53,040 nucleotides of DNA, taken from assembly GCA_937899905.1 (NCBI GenBank), contig CALCCF010000094.1, positions 1 through 53,040 of the forward strand, read 5' to 3'. Position 1 is the first letter of the stretch. The number at the start of each line of letters is the position of its first letter. The position numbers were made by a program, and so were the translations under genes. The DNA is from an uncultured Phycisphaeraceae bacterium (GTDB lineage: Bacteria; Planctomycetota; Phycisphaerae; Phycisphaerales; UBA1924). Shown here piece after piece: positions 40,796 through 48,748 of this stretch. The notes under the pieces were generated by a model. It saw nothing but the letters and a program-made list of their open reading frames with translations, ran no database searches and was not told the DNA's origin.

Positions 40796-42535
40796 ATGTC
40801 CAAGACGTTGTTGACCCGAACGCTCGCCGTGGCCGGTCTGGCCGTCGCCACCATCGCTGCGCCCGCCGCAGCACAGAGCGTCGAGCTCGAGTTCCTCGGA
40901 CGCTACGAGACCGGCGCGTTCGATGAGGGCGCCGCCGAGATCGTGGTGTACGACGCCGACAGCGGCCTCGCGTTTGTGACCAACGCCAACGCGAACACCG
41001 TGGACGCCTTGGACATCAGCGACCCGAGCAACCCGACGCTGTCGTTCACCATCGACCTTGCGGCCTTTGGAGCGGGTGTCAACTCGGTGGCGGTTTCGGG
41101 CGGCCGCGTCGCCGTGGCCGTCGAGGCTGAGGTCAAGCAGGACCGCGGAAGCGTGGTCTTCTTTGACACACGCGGTCGCTTCCAGTCGGCCGTCACGGTC
41201 GGTGCGCTGCCCGACATGGTCACCTTCACGCCCGATGGCCGCAACCTGCTCGTGGCCAACGAGGGTGAGCCCAACGACGAGTACACCGTTGACCCCGAGG
41301 GCAGCGTGAGCATCATCCGCATGCGCGGGTGGCGCGCCCCTCGCCAGTTCGATGTTCGTACCGTCCGCTTCGGCGGCATCGATCGCGACGACCTGGATCC
41401 GAGCGTCCGCATCTTTGGCCCGGGCGCGACCATCGCCCAGGACCTCGAGCCCGAGTACATCGCGGTCGACGCCGACAGCCGCAAGGCCTATGTCGCCTGC
41501 CAGGAGAACAACGCGATCCTCGTGATCGACGTGCGTCGTGCTCGCATCACCGACATCTGGGGCCTGGGCGTCAAGAATCACAACCGTGCCGCCAACGCCA
41601 TGGACGTCAGCAACCGCGACGATGAGATCAATATCACGACCTGGCCGGTCTTCGGCATCCGCCAGCCCGACTCGATCGCCACGTTTGACAACGGCTGGGA
41701 CACCTTCGTCGTCACCGCTAACGAGGGCGACTCGCGTGACTACGACGGCTTCAGCGAGGAAGAGCGCGTCGGCGACATCGTCCTCGATCCGGACGCCTTC
41801 CCCGGTGCCGCCCGCCTGCAGCTCGAGGAGAACCTCGGCCGGCTGAACATCACGACGACCGCCGGCGATCCCGATGGCGACGGTGACTTTGATCGCCTGT
41901 TCAGCTACGGCGCTCGCAGCTTCAGCATTTTCGATTCCGAGGGCAACCTCGTGTTCGACTCGGGCGACGATCTCGAGCAGATCACTGCTCGCCTGCTGCC
42001 CGATGACTTCAACAGCACCAACGACGAGAACGGCAGCTTCGACGCACGCAGCGACGATAAGGGCCCCGAGCCCGAGGCGCTGACCGTTGGCAGCCTGGGC
42101 GATCGCACCTACGCGTTTGTTGGTGCCGAGCGCATCGGTGGCATCTTCGTCTACGACATCACCGACCCCTACGAGCCGACCTTCGAGAGCTACAACACCA
42201 GCCGCGACTACTCGGGCGCTCCCACGCTCGGCACCGCGAGCGACTTGGCCCCCGAGGGACTCGCGAACAACTCGGCCGAGGCCCGCCCGCCGGGCGCCGC
42301 CCTGCTCCTGGCCGCCCACGAGGTGTCCGGTACGACCGCGATCTACCGCGTGCTTGGCGGCGGATGCTCGCTCTTCGGCGACGTCAACGGCGACTGCTCG
42401 GTCGATTTCCTCGACTTCTTCGCGGTGCTGGCGGCCCTGGGCCCCTGCGGCGGCTGCCCCGAGGACCTGAACGACGACGGCCGCGTCGACCTGTTCGACG
42501 TGCTTCTGGTGTTCCGGGCGATCCGGGACCAGTAA
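40796..42535 (+). CDS. Choice-of-anchor I-type secreted protein with dockerin-like end
   Basis: The protein has 579 residues with a signal peptide (TLAVAGLAVATIAAPAAAQS). The body is a beta-propeller domain of the choice-of-anchor I / alkaline phosphatase-associated kind, with PDMVTFTPDGRNLLVANEGE, EPEYIAVDADSRKAYVACQENN and RSFSIFDSEGNLVFDSGDD. A variant dockerin end follows (GDVNGDCSVDFLDFFAVLAAL, DLNDDGRVDLFDVLLVFRAI), with no terminal Gly-Cys. Its function is unknown. GAGGAG at 9 bases sets the ATG at 40796. Confidence 0.85.
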   Translation: MSKTLLTRTLAVAGLAVATIAAPAAAQSVELEFLGRYETGAFDEGAAEIVVYDADSGLAFVTNANANTVDALDISDPSNPTLSFTIDLAAFGAGVNSVAVSGGRVAVAVEAEVKQDRGSVVFFDTRGRFQSAVTVGALPDMVTFTPDGRNLLVANEGEPNDEYTVDPEGSVSIIRMRGWRAPRQFDVRTVRFGGIDRDDLDPSVRIFGPGATIAQDLEPEYIAVDADSRKAYVACQENNAILVIDVRRARITDIWGLGVKNHNRAANAMDVSNRDDEINITTWPVFGIRQPDSIATFDNGWDTFVVTANEGDSRDYDGFSEEERVGDIVLDPDAFPGAARLQLEENLGRLNITTTAGDPDGDGDFDRLFSYGARSFSIFDSEGNLVFDSGDDLEQITARLLPDDFNSTNDENGSFDARSDDKGPEPEALTVGSLGDRTYAFVGAERIGGIFVYDITDPYEPTFESYNTSRDYSGAPTLGTASDLAPEGLANNSAEARPPGAALLLAAHEVSGTTAIYRVLGGGCSLFGDVNGDCSVDFLDFFAVLAALGPCGGCPEDLNDDGRVDLFDVLLVFRAIRDQ

Positions 42536-42605
42536 GCGTTCGGCTTCGATCCGAATTCCATAGGTGGAATTGTCGGTGACGCCCGCCCACGAGGAGTAAA
42601 CTCCC

Positions 42606-44006
42606 GTGACCGCGGGTGTGCTGTCATATAGTCTTTTGGCTCCCCGCTCATCGTTTTTCTGCTGGAGAGCCGTCATCGTCAGTGTTCGCGGCGGTATATC
42701 ACGAAGAACGGTCACCCTCCTGTGCATCACGGCGATCGCGTTGACGTGTGCGGGCTACTTCGCAAACAAGCTGTTCTACTTCGGGCCCGGGCTGCCGCAA
42801 CGGGACTACATGGCCGACTACACGCAACACGCCGTGCAAGCTTCCGGGGTGTCCGTGGAGCGAGCGGACGCTGCGCGTGCGAAGCTCTTGGAGATTGAGC
42901 AGACACTGAGGTCTGAGTTTCTGGACGATCTGCACGCCGTCGATGCCTCGTTCGGGCTGCTGGGCAGTGAGGCTGAGGGGGATGACGTTTGGGCGGATAT
43001 CGAGCCAGTTGTTCTCGCATCGCTCCAAAAGGTTGAAGAGCAGGGGATGCGGCAGGAAGCAGACGAGTTGATCGCGCTGGGCCTGTTTGTGGATCTTAAC
43101 GTCATCCAGGCCGATCCGTACGCTCAACCCACGCCCCCACAGATTGACACTCTCAGGCAACTCGCTCGGATGGAAGCGGACTTCCTCGTACTCGCGGCTC
43201 GAGCGGGCGACGCCGAGGGCGTGGTCGAGGCGTACGAGCGGATCGCCGGATTGGCCGATGTTGTCGCATCCGGAGGCGGTGGGATCATCGTGCATCTCAC
43301 GGGAATCGCGATCCGGACCACTGGCATAGAGCATCTGATGGACGCGGTATGTGCTCGCGAGCACGACCTCACGTTTCTGGAGGAACTACAAGATCTCGCG
43401 GAGATCGACAAGGATTGGCCGGACGTCTCCACCGTCTTCGAAGGTGAGCTCATCGGTTCCAGACACCTTGCTTCGCAATTGGGCAACCTCCGGCTCAAGG
43501 CCGTGAATCCCGCGTACCAGACCAAATTGATGGAGCGGGGTTTTCAATCCGCCCTCGATCTGTGGAGCTCACACCCGCAGGGCCCTGTCGCGGGATTGCG
43601 CGAGTTTCGTGGCTCCGGCGAAACCTTCCAAGCGACCGGATTGCTCGCTGATCTCCTGCTGCCGTCGATCGAGAACTACCTCGTCGCCGTGACGCACTTC
43701 CAGCTCATGCGCGTGGCGGAGCGGACGGTGCTGGCCATCGAACTCCATCGTGCCCGCACAGGCTCGCTGCCGGCATCACTCGAGGCGCTGGTGCCTGGGT
43801 ATCTGACATCGGAACCGATCGATCCCTTCTCTCGCGTCCTGCTGGTATATGTCATCGAGCCGACGCTGCCCAAAGGCTATAGGCTGTACGCCCGCGGTGC
43901 CGACGGTCAGGATGATGGCGGAACATTCGAGCCGGAACGGCGGGCCGAGGCGATCTCGCTTGACGCTCGGGGCGTCGACTACCCGCTCGTGCCGCGCCAT
44001 CCCTAG
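42606..44006 (+). CDS. Membrane-anchored protein of unknown function
   Basis: A 466-residue protein with one N-terminal membrane helix (TVTLLCITAIALTCAGYFA). The body is mostly alpha-helical, and the end is PASLEALVPGYLTSEPIDPF ... GYRLYARGADGQDDGG. Planctomycete proteins that share this end are often annotated as hypothetical or as linked to prepilin-like proteins. I assign no function. The GTG at 42606 has GAGGAG 11 bases before it. It is followed by a 130-base gap before rpsP. Confidence 0.7.
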   Translation: MTAGVLSYSLLAPRSSFFCWRAVIVSVRGGISRRTVTLLCITAIALTCAGYFANKLFYFGPGLPQRDYMADYTQHAVQASGVSVERADAARAKLLEIEQTLRSEFLDDLHAVDASFGLLGSEAEGDDVWADIEPVVLASLQKVEEQGMRQEADELIALGLFVDLNVIQADPYAQPTPPQIDTLRQLARMEADFLVLAARAGDAEGVVEAYERIAGLADVVASGGGGIIVHLTGIAIRTTGIEHLMDAVCAREHDLTFLEELQDLAEIDKDWPDVSTVFEGELIGSRHLASQLGNLRLKAVNPAYQTKLMERGFQSALDLWSSHPQGPVAGLREFRGSGETFQATGLLADLLLPSIENYLVAVTHFQLMRVAERTVLAIELHRARTGSLPASLEALVPGYLTSEPIDPFSRVLLVYVIEPTLPKGYRLYARGADGQDDGGTFEPERRAEAISLDARGVDYPLVPRHP

Positions 44007-44042
44007 CCGCGTCACACGCCAGTCCCCGACCACAAACCCAGC

Positions 44043-44070
44043 CTACCATCTCGACCCGCCTGCGGGCCCG
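44043..44070 (+). promoter_or_regulatory. Leader motif shared with rplS, copy 1 (before rpsP)
   Basis: The core CATCTCGACCCGC follows CTAC and is followed by a GC-rich run. The same core and flank recur before rplS at 45711-45736. TACCAT here and TAACAT there could be -10 elements with the start of transcription inside the motif. Confidence 0.4.
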
Positions 44071-44136
44071 GCCCATGCCGGAACTAGCCCCCGACCAGCA
44101 GGCGTGTTCAGACAACCAGACCCTAAGGAGCATCCA

Positions 44137-44778
44137 GTGGTCCGGATCCGTATGCAGCGCCTCGGGCGCACCCATCGTCCCTTCTACCGCATCGCCGCCG
44201 CCGAAAAGCGTGTCAAGCGCGATGGCAAGGTCCTCGAGAACCTGGGTTGGTACAACCCGATCGAGAAGGACCCCGAGAAGCAGCTCAAGCTCGAAGCCGA
44301 GCGCATCAAGTACTGGCTGAGCGTTGGCGCCCAGCCTAGTGACACGATGATGGACATCCTGGGCAAGCAGGAACTGCTCACCCCCAAGCTCAAAGAGAAG
44401 TGGCTGGCCAAGCGTGAGGCCGACCGCAACCGCGTCGCGTGCAAGGTCGCCGTGACCACGGCCGAGAAGGCCGCCGAGGCCATCGGCGAGATCCCCGGCG
44501 CCGACGACGTCGACCTGGCCGGCTTCACCGCCACCATCGGCGAGGCCCTCAAGGAGGCCAAGGCCGCGGTGTCAGCCGCAGATCCCAAGGCCGCCGACGC
44601 CGCGAAGGCCAAGGCCGACGGCGCATTGAGCGACGCCAAGGCCGCGGTCGAAAAGGCCGTCGCCGACAAGAAGGCCGCCGAGGAAGCGGAGGCCAAGGCC
44701 GCCGCTGAAGCCGAAGCCGCCGCGGCCGAGGAAGCGCCCGTCGAAGACGGTGGCGAAGAGAAGCCCGCCGAGGGTTGA
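44137..44778 (+). CDS. rpsP: 30S ribosomal protein S16 with long charged C-terminal extension
   Basis: The protein has 213 residues, whereas S16 is usually 80-110. The first 85 residues are standard (VRIRMQRLGRTHRPFYRIAA, GWYNPIEKDPEKQLKLEAERIKYWLSVGAQPSD). The remaining 125 residues are an Ala/Lys/Glu-rich, helical and repetitive extension (AADAAKAKADGALSDAKAA, KKAAEEAEAKAAAEAEAAA). S16 helps assemble the small subunit. The GTG follows AAGGAG at 8 bases. rpsP heads the group with trmD and rplS. rimM, which normally lies between rpsP and trmD, is absent. Confidence 0.93.
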   Translation: MVRIRMQRLGRTHRPFYRIAAAEKRVKRDGKVLENLGWYNPIEKDPEKQLKLEAERIKYWLSVGAQPSDTMMDILGKQELLTPKLKEKWLAKREADRNRVACKVAVTTAEKAAEAIGEIPGADDVDLAGFTATIGEALKEAKAAVSAADPKAADAAKAKADGALSDAKAAVEKAVADKKAAEEAEAKAAAEAEAAAAEEAPVEDGGEEKPAEG

Positions 44779-44781
44779 ACG

Positions 44782-44879
44782 AACGAGCCCCTCGCGCGAG
44801 CGAGGGGACACCATCGTGCGTTGGCACGGTGATCAGCCGGTTCGATACGAAGTCCCCTCGCTCGCGCGAGGGGCTCGTT
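44782..44879. repeat. 27-bp perfect inverted repeat between rpsP and trmD
   Basis: Arms at 44782-44808 and 44853-44879 are perfectly complementary over 27 bases and are separated by 44 bases. Each arm also has its own palindrome (CCCCTCG-loop-CGAGGGG), so it could fold alone or with the other arm. A run of four T and an A-rich stretch come after the second arm but no strong T-tract, so a simple terminator is unlikely. It starts 4 bases after the rpsP stop and ends 22 bases before trmD. Confidence 0.9.
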
Positions 44880-44901
44880 ATTTTAGGATCCAGGTGCAGC
44901 C

Positions 44902-45714
44902 ATGCGCATCGACGTCCTCACAACCTTCCCCGAGATGTTCGGCTACGAGCCGCCGGCGGCGCTCGGCGTGAGCATTCCCGGCCGGGCGCGCGCGGCCGGA
45001 TTGGTCGACTGGCACGCCACCGACATCCGCGGTTACGCGGACAACAAGCACGCCAAGACCGACGATCGCCCTTTCGGCGGCGGCCCCGGAATGGTCATGA
45101 TGTGCCAGCCGGTCTGGGATGCCGTGATGGCAGTGGAGGCGATGGATGCGGCGCCCGCGCACCGCGTCCTGCTCTCGCCGCAGGGCCAACCGCTCACCCA
45201 AGCCACCGTGGAGCGCCTGAGCGCCATGCCCCGGCTGCTGCTCATCTGCGGCCACTACGAGGGCGTCGACGAACGCGTCATCGAGAAGCTCGCGCCCGAG
45301 GAGATCAGCCTGGGCGACTACGTGCTTAGCGGCGGGGAACTGGCCGCCATGGTGCTCATGGACGCGATCATCCGCCGGCTGCCGGGCGTGCTCGGGCACG
45401 AGGACTCGGGTATCCAGGACAGCTTCGGCCCGCCGCCGTCGACCGATCCGAATGGTGACCCCATCGACGCGAAGCTGGCCCGCGAGGTCGGCGTGCCCGA
45501 CGGTGCCCGCCTGCTCGACTGCCCGCACTACACCCGGCCGCGGGAGTGGATGGGTATGGCCGTGCCCGAGGTGCTGCTGGGGGGCGATCACTCGGCCGTG
45601 GCCCGCTGGCGGCTCCAGCAGCGGTTCGAGCGGACCCAAGAACGCCGCCCGGACCTTCTGGAGCCGCCCGACGATCGCTCGGGGCGGCTTGCAGATCCCG
45701 GCCACGAGGCCTAA
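44902..45714 (+). CDS. trmD: tRNA (guanine-N1)-methyltransferase TrmD
   Basis: The protein has 270 residues. It starts MRIDVLTTFPEMF, has the SAM-binding trefoil knot (RLLLICGHYEGVDERVIEKL, then EISLGDYVLSGGELAAMVLM) and FGGGPGMVM. It methylates G37 of tRNAs, which prevents frameshifting. The linker and C-terminal DNA-binding-like domain are intact, ending with CPHYTRPREWMGMAVPEVLL. CAGGTG precedes the ATG. The TAA stop lies inside a motif repeated before rpsP (see 44043). Confidence 0.97.
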   Translation: MRIDVLTTFPEMFGYEPPAALGVSIPGRARAAGLVDWHATDIRGYADNKHAKTDDRPFGGGPGMVMMCQPVWDAVMAVEAMDAAPAHRVLLSPQGQPLTQATVERLSAMPRLLLICGHYEGVDERVIEKLAPEEISLGDYVLSGGELAAMVLMDAIIRRLPGVLGHEDSGIQDSFGPPPSTDPNGDPIDAKLAREVGVPDGARLLDCPHYTRPREWMGMAVPEVLLGGDHSAVARWRLQQRFERTQERRPDLLEPPDDRSGRLADPGHEA

Positions 45715-45736
45715 CATCTCGACCCGCTGCGGCCCG
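45711..45736 (+). promoter_or_regulatory. Leader motif shared with rpsP, copy 2 (before rplS)
   Basis: CTAACATCTCGACCCGC plus the following GC-rich bases repeat the copy before rpsP. TTGCAG 17 bases before TAACAT would make a plausible -35/-10 pair inside the end of trmD. The trmD stop codon is part of the motif. Confidence 0.4.
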
Positions 45737-45776
45737 TGGAGGCCCTCAGGAATCCTCGTATCGCTGGAGCTCGCCG

Positions 45777-46187
45777 ATGTCGCTTGCCAACCCCAAGAGC
45801 CAACAGGCCATCCTCGAGTCGGTCGCCCAAGAGCACATCAAGGACGACCTGCCTCGCATGGACATCGGCGACACCATCCAGGTGCACGTCCGCATCGTGG
45901 AGGGCGAGCGCGAACGCACGCAGGTCTACACCGGCGTGCTCATCAGCCGCAAGGGCCGGGGCATCAACGAGACGATCACCGTCCGCCGCGTCGTCGACGA
46001 CATCGGCATCGAGCGTACCTGGCCGATCAACAGCCCGCTGATCGCCAAGTTCGCCGTGGTGCGCCGCTCCGACGCCCGCCGGGCCAAGCTCTACTACCTC
46101 CGCGATCGCGTCGGCAAGAAGCGCCGCCTCCGCGACCGCCGCCGCGGTATGAAGCACGTCGAGGGCCTTAAGACGGTGCAGAAGTAG
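45777..46187 (+). CDS. rplS: 50S ribosomal protein L19
   Basis: A 136-residue protein with the family signatures DIGDTIQVHVRIVEGERERTQ, FTGV-like VYTGVLISRKGRGINETITV and a basic C-terminus (KKRRLRDRRRGMKHVEG). It sits at the interface of the ribosomal subunits. It is the last gene of the rpsP group and is followed by a clear terminator. The ATG is preceded by GGAG at 9 bases. Confidence 0.97.
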   Translation: MSLANPKSQQAILESVAQEHIKDDLPRMDIGDTIQVHVRIVEGERERTQVYTGVLISRKGRGINETITVRRVVDDIGIERTWPINSPLIAKFAVVRRSDARRAKLYYLRDRVGKKRRLRDRRRGMKHVEGLKTVQK

Positions 46188-46209
46188 AGAACCCTGCTAG
46201 AGCCAAACG

Positions 46210-46235
46210 AGCCGCCCAATCGGGCGGCTTTTTTG
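46210..46235 (+). terminator. Rho-independent terminator after rplS
   Basis: An 8-bp stem AGCCGCCC / GGGCGGCT with a four-base loop (AATC) is followed by a run of T. It lies 23 bases after the rplS stop and closes the ribosomal-protein operon. Confidence 0.9.
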
Positions 46236-46263
46236 TTGGTGTTCCAACGTACTAGCCTTGGTG

Positions 46264-47175
46264 ATGGCGTGGCGACGAATCCGAGACGATCGCGGCAAGT
46301 CCATGCTACTGCGTCGTTCCTATGTGTTCCACAAGCGACCGTGGGCAGACTACTGGTACCATGACACAGTCCAACGGAGGATCTTGATCCTCGTTGTTGT
46401 TGTTTTCACGCCACTTGTGGTTGTGACGCAAAGACTGCTGACCAATTGGCAGGGGTGGAACCACCCGGACTGGCTCTGGGTCTTGTTGGCGTGGTGCGTT
46501 TTCATCGCGGGGGTCTCTATGGCCGGCTGGATCTTCATCGGATTTCAGCGGCGTAAGGACCGGCTTGTATCCCTGTGCCTTGCGTGCGGGACCGATCTGG
46601 AGGGCCGTTCGAGCGAGTCGGATGGGTGCACCGTGTGCCATGGTTGTGGTGCTGCGTGGCGGCTCGGCCTTCACGATGGCCAGGTTCATACGCGCGGGCG
46701 ATTGTTCCGGCGTTCGCCCATCATCGATGATCGAGGCACAGAGCACAACGCGTCGCCCGAGCTTGTGCCAACGGGACGGTTCGCGCTGCCGAGTGATGCA
46801 CGTGTGCCACTGCCCGGTGAAGCACGGCGGGCGTACCGACGACTCTGGCTCGGAATGTACGGCTCCTTTGCCGCGATCTTCGTCGGCGTGTTCATGACGC
46901 AGGGCATTCGGAGCGACTGGGTACCTGTAGCGATCGTCCTTACAGGGATGGTGCCCATCGCTGTTGTACTCATCTCGTTCAAGGTCTCGTTCAACCGACA
47001 TGTGATGCCGGTGATGGCACGCCGGATGGTGCACGACGGTCGATGCCCCTCGTGTGCCGCCGTGCTCGATGGAAGACCAGAGCCAGACGGATGCACGATC
47101 TGCGGGCAGTGCGGGGCGGCGTGGCGATTGCCCGAGAGGCAGAACGAAGACACGTTCGCCTATCCTGACCCATGA
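46264..47175 (+). CDS. Membrane protein with duplicated TM and zinc-ribbon units
   Basis: A 303-residue protein with two similar halves. Each half has two membrane helices (ILILVVVVFTPLVVV + WLWVLLAWCVFIAGVSMAG; then LWLGMYGSFAAIFVGVFM + VPVAIVLTGMVPIAVVLI) and then a Cys-rich ribbon: CLACGTDLEG...DGCTVCHGCGAAWRL and CPSCAAVLDG...DGCTICGQCGAAWRL. The Cys spacing suggests zinc binding. Codon use looks less GC-rich than that of its neighbours. The start is the third possible codon in a row (TTG, GTG, ATG) and has no clear ribosome site. I do not recognise the family. Its stop overlaps the next gene's ATG (ATGA). Confidence 0.75.
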   Translation: MAWRRIRDDRGKSMLLRRSYVFHKRPWADYWYHDTVQRRILILVVVVFTPLVVVTQRLLTNWQGWNHPDWLWVLLAWCVFIAGVSMAGWIFIGFQRRKDRLVSLCLACGTDLEGRSSESDGCTVCHGCGAAWRLGLHDGQVHTRGRLFRRSPIIDDRGTEHNASPELVPTGRFALPSDARVPLPGEARRAYRRLWLGMYGSFAAIFVGVFMTQGIRSDWVPVAIVLTGMVPIAVVLISFKVSFNRHVMPVMARRMVHDGRCPSCAAVLDGRPEPDGCTICGQCGAAWRLPERQNEDTFAYPDP

Positions 47176-48230
47176 ACGCTCTCGTCTGCACCGCCCAAGC
47201 CAATATCGTCGCTCCAAACATCGAGTATCAGACCGACTGGCCCGACCTCGAGCCGACGCTGGCCGGCCACGCCAAACTGCGCACGCTGTGCAGCGCGCTC
47301 AACCACATGGACCTGTGGGTCGGCATGGGCATCCCAGGTGTTGATCTCACCTGGCCGCGGGTCAGCGGGTGCGACGCGTGCGCGGTGGTTGAGGAAGTAG
47401 GGGAGGGTGTCGATCCGTCATGGGTCGGTCGACGCGTGATCGTCAACGCCGCGGTGGAAGTGCCGCCGCGCGAGCGGCCGACGGATCCGCCCGGCAGCAC
47501 GCTCGCGCCCGACTACGAGCTCATCGGCGAGCACCACAACGGCATGCACCGCGAGTTCTTCAACGCTCCGGCCACGCATCTGGCCGACCTTGGGGCGGAT
47601 GACGCGAGCGATATCGACCCGGTCGAAGCCGCCGCCTTCGGTCTGACCGCCCTGACGGCGTGGAGCATGATGGTCACCAAGGGCCAGCTGCGCAGCGGCC
47701 AGAGCGTGCTCGTCACCGGCATCGGTGGGGGCGTGGCGACCAGCGCGATGCAGATCGCCAAGCACTTCGGCTGCCCCGTTGTCGTCACAAGCCGCCACCA
47801 GTGGAAGATCGACAAGGCCCTCCAGATGGGCGCGGATCATGGCGTCTTGGATACCGGTGAAGACTGGTCGCGCGACGTGCGAGCCTGGACCGGCAAACGA
47901 GGCGTCGACATGGCCGTCGACAGCATCGGCAAGGCCACCCACCTCTGCTGCATCAAGAGCCTCGCTCGAGGCGGCGCCTACGTCACCCCCGGCTGCACCG
48001 CCGGCCCCAACGCGACCACCGACCTCGCGCGCATCTTCTGGAACCAGCTGCGCATCCTCGGCTCGACCATGGGCACGCCCGCCGAGTTCCGCGAGGTCGC
48101 GAGCTTGTTCAAGGCCGGGGCGCTCAAGCCGGTGGTGGATCGGGTGTTCAAGGCCAGTGATGGCCGAGCGGCGTACGAGCGGCTGGAGGCGCAGGAACAG
48201 CTGGGGAAGGTTGTCATCGACTGGCGGTAG
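47172..48230 (+). CDS. Zinc-type alcohol dehydrogenase-like (MDR superfamily) oxidoreductase
   Basis: The 352-residue protein has the GroES-like N-terminal domain (LCSALNHMDLWVGMGIPG, VEEVGEGVDPSWVGRRV) and the Rossmann domain (VLVTGIGGGVATSAMQIAKHFG). The catalytic zinc cysteine typical of alcohol dehydrogenases is not evident, so it resembles the quinone-oxidoreductase branch. The substrate is unknown. The ATG overlaps the stop of the upstream TM/zinc-ribbon gene, so the two are coupled. It ends 11 bases before the convergent DUF1877 gene. Confidence 0.88.
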   Translation: MNALVCTAQANIVAPNIEYQTDWPDLEPTLAGHAKLRTLCSALNHMDLWVGMGIPGVDLTWPRVSGCDACAVVEEVGEGVDPSWVGRRVIVNAAVEVPPRERPTDPPGSTLAPDYELIGEHHNGMHREFFNAPATHLADLGADDASDIDPVEAAAFGLTALTAWSMMVTKGQLRSGQSVLVTGIGGGVATSAMQIAKHFGCPVVVTSRHQWKIDKALQMGADHGVLDTGEDWSRDVRAWTGKRGVDMAVDSIGKATHLCCIKSLARGGAYVTPGCTAGPNATTDLARIFWNQLRILGSTMGTPAEFREVASLFKAGALKPVVDRVFKASDGRAAYERLEAQEQLGKVVIDWR

Positions 48231-48241
48231 TTGAGCCTGCT

Positions 48242-48739
48242 TTACTGATCTGCTGAAAACAAGACGTACAGGCCAGACTCAGCTGCATGTTTGAAGAAAG
48301 GCAGCAGTCCTTCGAAATACTCGAGCGTGTAGTCGAGATCTTCAGCCGATTTCGAGACCTGATAGTCTTCATCATGTATGGATGAATATGCCTTGACGAC
48401 GTCCTCACGGCGAACTCGAGGCAGCGCTTCGGCAATCTCACGCACTTGGGATGGCTCAACGAGCCGCATGATGTAGTCCGGCGCTTCATACAACGACTTG
48501 CCGCCGAGTATCACGAGACTAAGGGAAGCAATGTCGAGGTGAGGCATGTGCCGCCCGCTCGTGAGGACGCGGTGAATGGCGTCCCACGCCTTATCTGTCT
48601 CGTAGGCACACTCGGTGCCCAGGAGTGCTTCTTCGATGTACTCGGCGAGGTATTCGCGACGTTCAGCATCGGTGGTTATCGACTGTAGAGTTTCGACCTG
48701 CTCGCTACTCAATGCAAAATGGACGCCTAGGCAAGACAC
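48242..48739 (-). CDS. DUF1877 family protein
   Basis: A 165-residue soluble protein that begins SCLGVHFALSSEQVETL and has the mid-sequence AYETDKAWDAIHRVL and AYSSIHDEDYQVSK. These are features of DUF1877 (YfbM-like) proteins, small proteins of unknown function that are often found among toxin-immunity neighbourhoods. The GTG start is 9 bases after the topoisomerase VI A stop, so it is probably co-transcribed as the downstream gene. Codon use looks less GC-rich than that of the A-subunit gene. Confidence 0.8.
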   Translation of the reverse strand: MSCLGVHFALSSEQVETLQSITTDAERREYLAEYIEEALLGTECAYETDKAWDAIHRVLTSGRHMPHLDIASLSLVILGGKSLYEAPDYIMRLVEPSQVREIAEALPRVRREDVVKAYSSIHDEDYQVSKSAEDLDYTLEYFEGLLPFFKHAAESGLYVLFSADQ

Positions 48740-48748
48740 GATCCGACT

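Noticed and set aside
18910-42535. A cellulosome (dockerin and cohesin)
   Set aside because: No cohesin and no clear catalytic glycoside hydrolase carries the tail. The loops lack the cohesin-contact pattern of cellulosomal dockerins and end in a Gly-Cys tail.
40724-42730. A 668-codon open frame opposite the choice-of-anchor I-type gene
   Set aside because: Shadow of the codon bias of the plus-strand gene, which has a signal peptide and Shine-Dalgarno.
44782-44879. Reading the rpsP-trmD inverted repeat as a simple terminator
   Set aside because: The arms are 27 bp with a 44-base spacer and no T-run follows. The real terminator of this operon is at 46210-46235.
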